Shown one piece after another: positions 43,138 through 51,880 of a stretch of DNA of 64,000 nt. Every line of letters starts with the position of its first letter. Within the stretch, counting starts at the first letter, position 1. The notes below the pieces were generated by a model, which ran no database searches, had not been told where the DNA came from, and saw only the letters and a program-made list of their open reading frames with translations. The stretch is from Oceaniferula flava (lineage in GTDB: Bacteria; Verrucomicrobiota; Verrucomicrobiia; Verrucomicrobiales; Akkermansiaceae): positions 455,050 to 519,049 of the forward strand of contig NZ_JAFBGL010000002.1 of assembly GCF_016811075.1 (NCBI RefSeq). Reading direction: 5' to 3'. Both the position numbers and the translations under genes were made by a program.

Positions 43138-43269
43138 GATGTTGGGCAAATTATTGGAGTCTCCCATGGTCAGTGTCGAGAGTTTAAAAAAAAGATTGGC
43201 AGGTAGTTAAATGGCTCATTATTATGATTAAAGAAGTGATGATTTTTAAGGGGGGGAGCGGGCTGATTT

Positions 43270-43365
43270 CTACCAATTTTTCTGATCGTCTCGATTGTAG
43301 GACGGCCAGACGAGTAAGGATCTTGATGTCTTTTCATAAAGGTTTGATGAGCTCGTTCTTAAACT
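43270..43365 (-). pseudogene. Decayed C-terminal end of the 45877-48303 ATPase gene
   Basis: On the minus strand one frame reads NELIKPL*KDIKI, matching NEVIKPYKKDIDV near the C-terminus of the ATPase. At DNA level TACCAA-N2-TTTCTGA-N-CGTC, GTAGG, GATGTCTTTT and AAGGTTTGAT recur in the same order as at 45878-45970, with small gaps. Similarity continues past the stop into GGGGGGAGC and the preceding GATTTTT run. There are an in-frame stop and a deletion, so it is a remnant. It abuts the batE remnant. Confidence 0.75.
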
Positions 43366-43370
43366 AAATA

Positions 43371-43496
43371 GTGCTGGCATCAAACAGGTCACCCGGGGAC
43401 GAGGTGTCAGGAAAGCGAGGGGAATAGTATCACAATCGGCTGCTCAATGGCGATACCTGCTGGCTGCCTCTCAACAGTGTGGCTCTGGTGCGCTGA
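43371..43496 (+). pseudogene. Decayed C-terminal SH3 end of batE
   Basis: The frame reads RGE*YHNRLLNGDTCWLP and ends LNSVALVR before TGA, against RGDWYHIQLLNGDSCWLP...NSSELVR at the end of BatE (39340-39448). An in-frame TAG replaces the Trp of DWYH and the upstream part cannot be followed past about 43371, where the ATPase remnant begins. No start codon or ribosome site is present. Confidence 0.8.
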
Positions 43497-43653
43497 GACT
43501 TTTTTCAAACTGGGTAGTTTCTCAGGGTTTAAAAAATTAGCTTAGGCTAATTTAAGGCTTGCGCATCTTTTGTGTTTTTGCCAAACAAGCCTCGAGAATT
43601 ATCCGGGGCTAATAATATACCTCTAAGCTATAACTCAAACCCATTACCCTATT
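43497..43653. other. Leader region of the TonB receptor gene
   Basis: Between the batE remnant and the receptor start the DNA is AT-rich. It contains TTAGCTTAGGCTAATTTAA, an imperfect inverted repeat around 43538-43556 (TTAGC...GCTAA). No Fur-type box or known riboswitch could be recognised. Upstream, 43138-43269 holds no gene; its last ~30 bases resemble the region after the ATPase stop. Confidence 0.4.
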
Positions 43654-45792
43654 ATGAAAAGACATCAACGAACTCGAAAACGAACAACGGCGGCTATGGT
43701 AGTTGCCGGGCTGAATTTGGCCGTGCATACTCAGGCGCAGGAAATCCTCGGGGGGCTGGAGCCCTTGGTGGTGACCGGCTCTCACTTTGTCGAGCCACTG
43801 CGAAATGCCCCGGTCCGCACTGAGGTCTATAGCGCGGAGCTCATCGCCAAGGCGGCGGCTCGAAATCTTGCGGAAGCCATTGAAGCGTCTCCCGGCGTCC
43901 GGGTGGCGACCGATTGTGGCAATTGCAACACGCAGCAGATTCAGATGCTTGGCATGCCCCAACAATACATCGGCATCCTCAGCGATGGATTACCGAACTT
44001 TACAGGGCTAGCCGGTGTCTATGGCATCGAGCAGATCCCGGCCGGATTGATTGGTGGCATTGAGGTGGTCAAAGGTGGCGGGTCGGTGTTGTATGGCCCG
44101 AATGCGGTGGCAGGGGTGATCAACCTTCTGCCCCGTGACCCGAATGAAAGCGGCACCATCTTACGAGGACAGATGAGCAATTTCACCGAAGGGAACTCCT
44201 TTGGTCGGGGGCCATCCTACTCTGCTATGTTGCTGCATGATTACGTCAATGAGGATGCCAGTTTCAAGGCGACGATTTACTACAATCACGATTACCTCCA
44301 GCCCGTGGATCTCAATGGCGACGGTTTCACGGACATTTCCGAGCGTCGGCTGCACGCAGCCGGCTTGCGTCTGGTCTGGCAGCCGGCGGATGACCAAACC
44401 TTGAGTTTCGACTACATGTTGACGGATGAAGAGCGTCGTGGTGGTGACGCCGGAGCGGCATTTGAGCGCAGCCCGGACACAAACATCATAGCGGAGGAGC
44501 TGTTTTCCATGCGTCAGGTTGCCACGGTGAAGTGGGACGGTCAACTCAACGAAAACTGGGCTGGCACCTTGGCTTACTCCTTTTCCCAAACCGACCGCGA
44601 CAGTTACTACGGCGGACTCGGTGCCTTTAATACGCCCGATGGTTACCATCCAAACGGCACCCCATTCTGGGCCCCCGGAAGTAGCACGGGCGACACCGGT
44701 TATGGCGAAACCTTGGACCAGCTGCACTTCATCAATGCCCTGGCGATCCATCAGGTGCACGATCAGAACCGTTTCACCTACGGCGCGCAATACCGCTACG
44801 AGAAAATCGAAGACACGGCGGCGAGTGCCACACCACTCACGGATTCGTTTTCCGATGTCGGCATTCTTGCCCAGCACCGCTACACGCCGAACGAATTGTG
44901 GACCTTCGAATACGGCGGGCGAATGGACTTCCACTCGAACTTGGATCAGCCGGTGTTCTCGCCTCGCGGATCGGTGCTCTACACACACAACCAAGACCTC
45001 CGAATCCGAGGTGCTGTTTCGACCGGTTTCCGTGCTCCGGAAGTATTCGACGAAGACCTTCACATCAGTGTCGTCGGTGGTGATGTCCAGGCGATACGGA
45101 ATGCGTCCGATCTCGATGAGGAAAAATCCCTGACCTTCTCGATCTCACCAGAGTGGCAGATCAATGACCAGTGGCGGGTTGAGACCAGCGTTTTCCACAC
45201 CAGTCTCAGCGATACCTTTGTGGTCGGTGGCCCTGACTCCGGTGGTGCTGGTGTCCAGCTGCGCGAAAATGGCAGCGACTCCGCGGTCTACGGGCTCGAG
45301 TTCAACCTCGGCTACTTTGCGGACAACTGGGATGTGCAGTTCTCCTGGGTCGAACAACGTGCCCGCCACGATGATCCCTTTGAGGTGTTTGAAGCGGACG
45401 GAGGGATCGATGCGATTTTCACCGATCGATACACGCGCTCGCCGGAATCGATGGGGCAGCTTCGCTTCACCCACAGGGGAAGCTGGTGTGACACCTACAT
45501 GAACCTCAAACTCACCGGTCCGATGGATGTTCCGCGTCAGCAATTTGCCAGCGACGGCAGCTTGGTGGACCAGAGCCTGGAACGGAGCGACTGGTTCTTC
45601 AACGTCGACATTGGCTTGCGCAAGGAAATCCAATTGGCAAACGATGACTCACTGACCTTGAGTCTGGGCATCAAGAATCTGCTCAATGATTTTCAGGACG
45701 ATTTACCCTCCGGTGCCTACCGTGACCCCGGCTACATCTACGGCCCGGCATTCCCTCGCTCGATCTACGCTGGTGTGAGCTACGAGTTCTAA
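43654..45792 (+). CDS. TonB-dependent outer-membrane receptor
   Basis: The 712-residue protein has a basic, then hydrophobic signal segment (KRTTAAMVVAGLNLAVHTQAQ). A TonB-box-like EPLVVTGS is followed by the plug domain (residues ~45-150: PVRTEVYSAELI, LAEAIEASPGVRV, IGGIEVVKGGGSVLYGPNAVAGVINLL). A 22-strand-type barrel runs to the C-terminal aromatic SIYAGVSYEF. The plug motif DCGNCNTQQIQMLGM resembles Cys-containing plugs of a siderophore/heme/metal receptor branch. The ligand cannot be stated. No transporter genes adjoin. A terminator follows. Confidence 0.9.
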   Translation: MKRHQRTRKRTTAAMVVAGLNLAVHTQAQEILGGLEPLVVTGSHFVEPLRNAPVRTEVYSAELIAKAAARNLAEAIEASPGVRVATDCGNCNTQQIQMLGMPQQYIGILSDGLPNFTGLAGVYGIEQIPAGLIGGIEVVKGGGSVLYGPNAVAGVINLLPRDPNESGTILRGQMSNFTEGNSFGRGPSYSAMLLHDYVNEDASFKATIYYNHDYLQPVDLNGDGFTDISERRLHAAGLRLVWQPADDQTLSFDYMLTDEERRGGDAGAAFERSPDTNIIAEELFSMRQVATVKWDGQLNENWAGTLAYSFSQTDRDSYYGGLGAFNTPDGYHPNGTPFWAPGSSTGDTGYGETLDQLHFINALAIHQVHDQNRFTYGAQYRYEKIEDTAASATPLTDSFSDVGILAQHRYTPNELWTFEYGGRMDFHSNLDQPVFSPRGSVLYTHNQDLRIRGAVSTGFRAPEVFDEDLHISVVGGDVQAIRNASDLDEEKSLTFSISPEWQINDQWRVETSVFHTSLSDTFVVGGPDSGGAGVQLRENGSDSAVYGLEFNLGYFADNWDVQFSWVEQRARHDDPFEVFEADGGIDAIFTDRYTRSPESMGQLRFTHRGSWCDTYMNLKLTGPMDVPRQQFASDGSLVDQSLERSDWFFNVDIGLRKEIQLANDDSLTLSLGIKNLLNDFQDDLPSGAYRDPGYIYGPAFPRSIYAGVSYEF

Positions 45793-45812
45793 ACCCCCTA
45801 CTAAAACCCCCA

Positions 45813-45846
45813 ATCCACCGTCCCGTTCATGGGCGGTGGATTTTTT
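45813..45846 (+). terminator. Rho-independent terminator after the TonB receptor gene
   Basis: ATCCACCG-T-CCC and GGG-CGGTGGAT pair with a one-base bulge around GTTCAT, followed by six T residues. It lies between the convergent receptor and ATPase genes. Confidence 0.85.
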
Positions 45847-45876
45847 GTTAGGGGGGAGCTCGGTGAGAGACGGGCT

Positions 45877-48303
45877 TTACCAAGCTTTCTGACCGTCCTG
45901 ATCGTAGGGGAGCCAGAGTAGCGCGACGGTGCGGACATCGATGTCTTTTTTGTAAGGTTTGATCACCTCATTTTCGAGTTTCACCGTGGCGGGGTTGAAC
46001 TGCTCATCGAGCTCACCGATTTCCTCGTTGAGCTCGGCTTCGAGTTCGGCGATGTCCTCCTCGAGATCAGCGATCTTTTTCTCGGCGATTTTGACATCGC
46101 GGCGTTGTTTGTAAGCGCGGCCGGCGCTGGTTACCGCACTGCTGGATGAACTGCTCCTGCGACCTCCGAAAAGACTGCCTAACAGACCTCCGATGACTTT
46201 GGCTCCGATGTCCCAGGTGGCACTGCTGGCTTCCGCTTCTTCCTTGGCGAGGCTGTTCTCTGCGCGGTCGACTTGGCCTTCCTTGGTTTTAATCTTGGCC
46301 TCGTATTTATCGCGCATTTTTTCCACTGCTTCGTCACGGACTTCACGCGCCTGCGTAGCGAGACGACCACGGAACTCGCCTTCACTCTCGCCTAACTTTG
46401 AGTAGCTCTTAAACAGGGGACAGTAGAAAATTTTCACCCGTTCATTGCGGTAGATGTGATCGGCGAAGTCCTTCTCCACCTGCTTGTAGTTATCCTTGTT
46501 CATGGCAAAGCCGGGGAGCTCACCGAAGTTGCAGCCTTGGCGGGGTTTGGACTTCAGTGATTTGACAGGGTGGGTGCAGCCGGCGTCGTGATCCCAGTCG
46601 ATCCCTTTTTCGCTGATGGCATTGGTGAAGCGCATCAGGCGGGAGTCGTCGATATCACATTTGGACGAGGAGAAATGCACACTCGCCTCCCTGAGCAAGG
46701 CCGGTTTGTAAGTGATGTCATCGGCTTCTCCGGCGAAGGGGACAAAGTACTCGGTGACGCCGGTGCCGACCACTGGACGTTCGCTGGCTCCGCTCTGCGA
46801 GGAGGCGCTGGGCATGGCCATCGGGTTGGACGATTGCGGGGCGGTCTTTTGCTGATCTTTGGCAGCAGGAAATTGGTCACGCTTGGGATCCATCAACTGC
46901 TTGATCTTGGTGCGTGTCAGAGGTCCACAGAGGTAACTCATCACCCAGCGGACGTGGAACACCTCGGGGGCGTCTTCGTGCACGTTGTTCATCAGGAAAA
47001 CACGCGAGCCGAGACCGGCCAGCAGCTCCTCCATGCGGCTACGGTTGAAGCCTCCTTCTTGTGAAGCGGCGGCTCCTTCCAGGCCGTCTAACACACGCGC
47101 CTTGTCTCGCTCGGTTTGCAGTCGACCCAGCCACCAGGTTCCGATGTTAGACAGCGCCTTGTAATCCAGATCCACCGGGTTCTGGGTGGCTAACAGACAG
47201 CCGAGACCGAACGCCCGACCCTGTTTCAGCATGGTCATCATCGGTTTTTTACTCGGTGGATTTGCCGAGGGTGGCAGGAAGCCGTAGATCTCATCCATGT
47301 AGAGCATGGCGCGCAGGCTGGTGGTGCCGCTCTGCGAGCGCATCCACCCTAACATCTGGTTCAGCAACAGGCTGACGAAGAACATGCGCTCGGAGTCGCT
47401 GAGGTGGGCGATGGAGAAAATCGAGATGCGCGGTTTGCCCTCCGGCGTATGCATCATCTTGGCAATGTCCAGTGCCGGGCCTTCCATCCAGGTGGAGAAG
47501 CCAGGGGAGGCGAGCAGGGAGTTGAACTTGAGGGCGAGCTTCTGCCGCTCCTTGGCATTCATGAAGGAATTGATATCGATGACCCCCACCTTATCGAAGG
47601 GTGGCTTTTGCAAATGACGGATCAACGATTCCAGTGAGAGGTCTTGCCCAGCCTGCCAGCAATGGCCGAACAGGGTGCCTAACAAGACAGCTTCAGGGCT
47701 TTGAATCGGGTCGGCATCCACCCCCACCAGGGAGAGCAGCGAGCTGACAGTGCTCTCGATGCGGTCGCCGAGCAGTTCGCCATCGTCCATCACCTCGAAT
47801 GGCGGGCACTCCAGCGAGCTGAGAATGGACACGGGGATGCCGGCCTTGCTGCCGGGAGTGAAGATGTTGATATCGCACTTGTCCTTGAACTGCTGCACGC
47901 GCTCGGGCGACTGCCCCCAGGAGCCGATGCCCTCCTTCCACATCTTGGCCGTTTTCTCCGCATACTCATCCGGACTGGTTCCTTTTTTTGCCGCGTCGTC
48001 CTCATTGATCCAGGGGCGGAAATCGGAACCTTGGAAATCTGGGAAGGTCAGCATCAGGTTTGCAATGTCGCCTTTGGGGTCGATGATGATGGCCGGCACG
48101 TTGTCCATCGCCGCTTCCTCCAGGATGGAAAGGCAGAGGCCGGTTTTTCCTGAACCGGTCATGCCCAGCACCACACCGTGGGTGACGAGATCCTTGGAAT
48201 CATACAGCACCAGATCTTCTTCCAGCTGGCTTTTTTTCAGATCATAACTGCGGCCCAGATAGAATGAACCCAGTTTCTCGTAATCGCTTGTCTTGATTTC
48301 CAT
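45877..48303 (-). CDS. Large HerA/DUF87-type ATPase with C-terminal coiled coil
   Basis: The 808-residue protein carries Walker A GMTGSGKT at residues 47-54, the IIDPKGD segment soon after and Walker B AMLYMDEIYGFLP (~340). LLATQNPVDLDYKALSN is a sensor-like motif typical of HerA/FtsK-type DUF87 ATPases. Residues ~650-770 form Lys/Glu-rich coiled coils (KIKTKEGQVDRAENSLAKEEAE, KKIADLEEDIAELEAELNEEI) with a Gly/Ser patch between. No NurA-like nuclease gene or restriction gene adjoins, so a DNA-end-processing or conflict role cannot be claimed. It starts at ATG 48303. Decayed duplicate of its last ~30 codons: 43270-43365. Confidence 0.78.
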   Translation of the reverse strand: MEIKTSDYEKLGSFYLGRSYDLKKSQLEEDLVLYDSKDLVTHGVVLGMTGSGKTGLCLSILEEAAMDNVPAIIIDPKGDIANLMLTFPDFQGSDFRPWINEDDAAKKGTSPDEYAEKTAKMWKEGIGSWGQSPERVQQFKDKCDINIFTPGSKAGIPVSILSSLECPPFEVMDDGELLGDRIESTVSSLLSLVGVDADPIQSPEAVLLGTLFGHCWQAGQDLSLESLIRHLQKPPFDKVGVIDINSFMNAKERQKLALKFNSLLASPGFSTWMEGPALDIAKMMHTPEGKPRISIFSIAHLSDSERMFFVSLLLNQMLGWMRSQSGTTSLRAMLYMDEIYGFLPPSANPPSKKPMMTMLKQGRAFGLGCLLATQNPVDLDYKALSNIGTWWLGRLQTERDKARVLDGLEGAAASQEGGFNRSRMEELLAGLGSRVFLMNNVHEDAPEVFHVRWVMSYLCGPLTRTKIKQLMDPKRDQFPAAKDQQKTAPQSSNPMAMPSASSQSGASERPVVGTGVTEYFVPFAGEADDITYKPALLREASVHFSSSKCDIDDSRLMRFTNAISEKGIDWDHDAGCTHPVKSLKSKPRQGCNFGELPGFAMNKDNYKQVEKDFADHIYRNERVKIFYCPLFKSYSKLGESEGEFRGRLATQAREVRDEAVEKMRDKYEAKIKTKEGQVDRAENSLAKEEAEASSATWDIGAKVIGGLLGSLFGGRRSSSSSSAVTSAGRAYKQRRDVKIAEKKIADLEEDIAELEAELNEEIGELDEQFNPATVKLENEVIKPYKKDIDVRTVALLWLPYDQDGQKAW

Positions 48304-48496
48304 ATGCGCTATTTGAGAGGGCGCAGGGGGGCTTGAAAAGTCACAAGTTGTGAAAATACTAAAATAAATTTTGAACGTGGTTTGGCTTGAAAAGTCGCTA
48401 ATAGTCAGTCTTTTAAGTGATTTGGTTTAGCGAATTGTTAAGTTTTCTTAAACTTTCGCTTGTCAAAATAAAAGTTTTTAGAATAATGGGGCTGTT

Positions 48497-49345
48497 ATGA
48501 AAACCATCGCCCTAATCTCCACCATGATTGCTCTTCCGGCCGCTTCCCTTTTGGCCCAAGGACAGAGTGAACTCGAAGCTCTGCGTTCCAGAGTCAGCTC
48601 CACCGAGCGTCGAATCGATCTTCTTGAGCGCGAGCTCAGATCTTTGCGATCCGGCACGACCGGTGAACGTGCCGTCGCTCCTGAAAAGGCCGCTCCCGCG
48701 GCCAAGTCGGGCGAATACATCGTGGTTAAAGGTGATATCCTCAGCCGCATCGCCAAGCGTCACAACACCAGTGTGGCCACGCTGAAAAAAGCCAACAATC
48801 TCCGCTCGGACAACATCAGCATCGGGCAAAAACTGCGCATCCCCGGCGCTACGACGAGTCACGCCCCCCGTCCACAAAATCACCAAGCCATTGCCAGCAA
48901 GGCTCCTGCAGCTTCCGGCAAACACGTGGTGCAACGTGGTGAGACCTTCTATTCCATTGCTCGCAAGCACAAGGTGAGCACTCAGTCGCTGATCGCTGCC
49001 AACCCCAAGGTGAGCCCGACCAGCCTGCGTGTGGGCCAGCAGCTGAAAATCGACGGCAATGCCAAAGCTGCGCCGAGCCGTCAGGCGGTAGCCAGTCACA
49101 AGTCGGCTCCCAAAGCCAAGTCGTCCAAGCCAGCTCCATCAAGAAAGCCAGCCAGCACACCCGTGAGCTCCAAGGCACCTGAGCCAGCGATCCGCACCAT
49201 CACGGTGCACGATCAGATGACTTACGGTCAGTTCGCCAGCAAATACGGTGCCAGCACCACACAGCTGAATGCCCTGAACGGCCTGAGCCTGAGCAAGAGC
49301 ACCATGCTCGCCAAAGGATCCGAACTCTACGTGCCGAAAAACTAG
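48497..49345 (+). CDS. Secreted LysM peptidoglycan-binding protein
   Basis: The 282-residue protein has a signal peptide (TIALISTMIALPAASLLAQ) and a short coiled coil (ELEALRSRVSSTERRIDLLERELRSL). Two clear LysM domains follow: EYIVVKGDILSRIAKRHNTS (~residues 74-119) and HVVQRGETFYSIARKHKVS (~137-182). A Lys/Pro/Ser linker and a diverged third LysM-like repeat (TITVHDQMTYGQFASKYGAS) come after. No catalytic domain is present, so it probably binds peptidoglycan as a structural or targeting protein. A strong terminator follows. Confidence 0.88.
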   Translation: MKTIALISTMIALPAASLLAQGQSELEALRSRVSSTERRIDLLERELRSLRSGTTGERAVAPEKAAPAAKSGEYIVVKGDILSRIAKRHNTSVATLKKANNLRSDNISIGQKLRIPGATTSHAPRPQNHQAIASKAPAASGKHVVQRGETFYSIARKHKVSTQSLIAANPKVSPTSLRVGQQLKIDGNAKAAPSRQAVASHKSAPKAKSSKPAPSRKPASTPVSSKAPEPAIRTITVHDQMTYGQFASKYGASTTQLNALNGLSLSKSTMLAKGSELYVPKN

Positions 49346-49436
49346 TCGGGGCACGATCGAGTCATCTATTTCTGCCGACCACCATGGCCGGCAACAGGAA
49401 ACAACTTCTCCTCAGGAGAACATAACGACGAAAAAG

Positions 49437-49484
49437 GGCTGGGCGTCTGGTGGTAGTGATACCGCCAGGCGCCCTTCCTTTTTG
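49437..49484 (+). terminator. Rho-independent terminator after the LysM gene
   Basis: A 15-bp stem (GGGCGTCTGGTGGTA with TACCGCCAGGCGCCC, two G-T pairs) around GTGA is followed by TTCCTTTTT. It stands about 95 bases past the stop. Confidence 0.85.
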
Positions 49485-49507
49485 TATGTGGTGACTTCAT
49501 TCTTTAC

Positions 49508-49521
49508 GGACAGTTATGTTA
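49508..49521. promoter_or_regulatory. Candidate BlaI operator upstream of blaI-like gene
   Basis: GGACA-GTTA-TGTTA is an imperfect dyad with an ACA-N4-TGT core, 16 bases upstream of the repressor start codon. It agrees with the perfect dyad at 51881-51894 in 11 of 14 bases. BlaI/MecI operators known from Firmicutes are built on ACA...TGT dyads, though usually with shorter spacing. Confidence 0.45.
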
Positions 49522-49537
49522 GCTTTAAAATGAAAAC

Positions 49538-49933
49538 ATGGCGGCCCGACCAGATTTGTCCCAATTATCCATGCGGGAGCGACAAGCTATGTTTCTCATC
49601 CATGAGGTGGGAGAGATGAGTGTGCAGCAACTACAGGAGCGGCTCGATCCACCTGCAACTGAGGCTGGTGCACGACGTTTGATGGGGATCCTGTATAAAA
49701 AGGGCGTGGTGAGAATGCATAAGGATGGTCGGAAAAAAATCTACAGCCCTGTGGAGTCGAGTCTGGATACGGGTATCAAGGCCTTGCGTGACGTGCTGAG
49801 CAGCTTTTTTAAAGGTTCGCCATCACTAGGCATCTCCAAGCTATTGGATACCGACGCGTCAAAGTATTCCGATAAAGAGCTGGATGCGATTGAGGATGCT
49901 CTGACGGAGATCAGGAAGCGCAATAAGGATTGA
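49538..49933 (+). CDS. BlaI/MecI/CopY-family transcriptional repressor
   Basis: The 131-residue protein has an N-terminal winged helix: LSMRERQAMFLIHEVGEMSVQQLQERLDPP, then LMGILYKKGVVRMHKDGRKKIYSPV as the recognition helix and wing. A C-terminal helical dimerisation part with the acidic KLLDTDASKYSDKELDAIEDALTEIRKR follows. In Firmicutes such repressors are cleaved or released after activation of the BlaR1/MecR1 M56 peptidase encoded beside them. Exactly such a partner follows 94 bases downstream. The pair is common in Verrucomicrobiota and Planctomycetota without any beta-lactamase. Confidence 0.88.
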   Translation: MAARPDLSQLSMRERQAMFLIHEVGEMSVQQLQERLDPPATEAGARRLMGILYKKGVVRMHKDGRKKIYSPVESSLDTGIKALRDVLSSFFKGSPSLGISKLLDTDASKYSDKELDAIEDALTEIRKRNKD

Positions 49934-50027
49934 AGGAAATCGGTGGTTGCCCGATAATGCCTAGCTGTGAAATTTAGTGATTAGGTGTTTATGTCTGATG
50001 GGACCCTGACATCATGACTCATCTTCA

Positions 50028-51824
50028 ATGGAACCTATCTATTCATGGCTCGTCCAAGCAGCTCTCGGTATTATTATTCCGGCTCTGCTCGTTCTTGGTG
50101 TTCTGGTCGTCAGTAAGGGGAACTCAGCGTCGGCACGCAGTGCGATTTTATGGGGCGCGGCTCTTTTGTTAATAGTCGCGCCTTTATTGCGATCATCATT
50201 TCCTGTGTTTCATTGGACGATTCCAGCCTTGGATGGTTTGCATGCGTTTTCGGAAGAAAACGAAGTGCTGAATGAAGCGCTTCAGAAGGACGCCGCATTC
50301 CGAAAGCTAGAGGCTCCTCCAGCTGTAGCCACGAATGAGCAGGAGGATGTTGGCCTTCCCATTGGGGTGATTGTTGTTTTCTGGATCTGGTTGGGTGGGG
50401 TGTTGGTTTCTATAGGTAGGCATCTCTGGCTCTACTTCAAGAGTCTTCAGATCCTCACGGCAGCTCGAATACCTGAGGGGGAGGGGGGACTGCAAGCGAT
50501 CAACCTATCAGCAGAAAAGCTCAATATCACCCCGGCTCCTGTGGTGCTTGTCAGTGAAAAATGCCACGCTCCCTTCGCTGGTGGATTGATACGACCTGTT
50601 GTTGTTATCCCTGAACGCTTGTTGAGTGGGAGTCGAGAGGCTCTAGAGATGGTGCTCGTGCATGAGTTTGCCCATCTGAGGCGGCGTGATGTCGTCCGGC
50701 AATTACCGATGATATGGCTTCAGGTGGTATTTTGGTTTCACCCCTTGATCTGGTTTTTATCCAGGCGAGGTTATGTTGAGACTGAAAAAGCGTGTGATGA
50801 TGCTGTGATCCTGGCCGGGTATTCGGCGGTCGATTACTCGGAGCTTCTCGTGGCCATGAGTCCCGGACGTGATCGATTTCTGCAGGAGCGTCTACTTGCT
50901 CTGACTTCAGTGGATCGTTGGCGCACACCCTTGGGGGCAAGGCTTCGTTGGCTGGTGGTAGGTGGAACTTTCACCGTGCTGTTGTTTACCGCGTTGATCC
51001 AGCTGACGCCTTGGCCCGAGGATCAACCGATCATTCCTGTTCGGGTAGATGGGTTGGTCGCTCACTGGAAATTTGAACGTGGCCGCGGGACAATCGTTGC
51101 TGATTGGTCAGGTCATGAATGTCACGGGCGTATTCAGGGGGCAAAGTGGGATAGCGATCCGGATAAGGGCGAGGTGCTGCGTTTTGATGGTCGGGATGAT
51201 TACGTTTTATTTCGTGCTCCTGGGATGGATTTCAGTCGGGATGATTTTACAGTTTCACTTTGGTTGAAACTCGATGCCGACTCAGACGGAGGTGGGTTGA
51301 TCATGAAGGGCGATCGAAATGGAGTGTGGAACGGAGGGTCCCAGAGATTTGCAGGCAAGTATGTTAAATATGGCGAACAGGCTCTGCTTCTATCTGGGAA
51401 CGAAGGCATTCCCTTGCATCCGTCGCCAGGTTATTTTCCTAGCTTTGCAAGTTATGGAAATGCCTTTGTCCAGGCCTCCGAAGCTGTGCCTACGGGGGAA
51501 TGGGTGAATCTGACCTTTTTCTGTCGTCATGATACACTGGCGGACGGTGAGCGAGGTCCGAAAGCTTGGTTTCGCGTCTACTTGAATGGCGAAAAGGTTT
51601 CAGATTACCGGGGGGTGAACGGTGGCACCAATCACATTCATATGAAGAGCTTGGATTGGGTGACTGATGTTTGGTATGTGGGGGTTGGGGAGGCCTATGT
51701 GGTGAAAGATAATCATTTCGAGGGCCTCCTGCATCAGCTGTCCGTTTTTAATCGAGCTCTGACCGCCAAGGAGATCAAGGCATTTTATGCCCATGGCGTT
51801 GAATCACTCAAGACGGGGAATTGA
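50028..51824 (+). CDS. BlaR1-like M56 membrane peptidase with C-terminal LamG-type sensor domain
   Basis: The 598-residue protein has N-terminal membrane helices (LGIIIPALLVLGVLVV, SAILWGAALLLIVAPLL, IGVIVVFWIWLGGVLVSI). The M56 zinc motif LVHEFAHLRRRD (HEFAH, residues 212-216) follows, then WFHPLIWFLSRRGYVETEKACDDAVI and a last helix (WLVVGGTFTVLLFTALIQL, ~305-323). In place of the penicillin-binding sensor of BlaR1, residues ~340-590 form a concanavalin/LamG-type jellyroll: VAHWKFERGRGTIVADWSG, LRFDGRDDYVLF, DFTVSLWLKLDAD, GLLHQLSVFNRALTAKEIKAFY. LamG-like domains usually bind carbohydrate. I infer a glycan- or wall-sensing signal that makes the peptidase inactivate the upstream repressor. 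Confidence 0.85.
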   Translation: MEPIYSWLVQAALGIIIPALLVLGVLVVSKGNSASARSAILWGAALLLIVAPLLRSSFPVFHWTIPALDGLHAFSEENEVLNEALQKDAAFRKLEAPPAVATNEQEDVGLPIGVIVVFWIWLGGVLVSIGRHLWLYFKSLQILTAARIPEGEGGLQAINLSAEKLNITPAPVVLVSEKCHAPFAGGLIRPVVVIPERLLSGSREALEMVLVHEFAHLRRRDVVRQLPMIWLQVVFWFHPLIWFLSRRGYVETEKACDDAVILAGYSAVDYSELLVAMSPGRDRFLQERLLALTSVDRWRTPLGARLRWLVVGGTFTVLLFTALIQLTPWPEDQPIIPVRVDGLVAHWKFERGRGTIVADWSGHECHGRIQGAKWDSDPDKGEVLRFDGRDDYVLFRAPGMDFSRDDFTVSLWLKLDADSDGGGLIMKGDRNGVWNGGSQRFAGKYVKYGEQALLLSGNEGIPLHPSPGYFPSFASYGNAFVQASEAVPTGEWVNLTFFCRHDTLADGERGPKAWFRVYLNGEKVSDYRGVNGGTNHIHMKSLDWVTDVWYVGVGEAYVVKDNHFEGLLHQLSVFNRALTAKEIKAFYAHGVESLKTGN

Positions 51825-51880
51825 TGCGGAGCTGGGAGTGAAGACTTTTCCTCGATCCAGTGTAATTTTGATGATTTATC

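Noticed and set aside
44161..45063. 300-codon minus-strand frame opposite the TonB receptor
   Set aside because: Shadow of the receptor barrel; composition typical of a reversed codon frame.
45877..48303. HerA-NurA-type anti-phage defence or DNA-end-processing locus
   Set aside because: Only the ATPase is present. No nuclease, SIR2 or restriction gene flanks it; the neighbours are a TonB receptor and a LysM protein.
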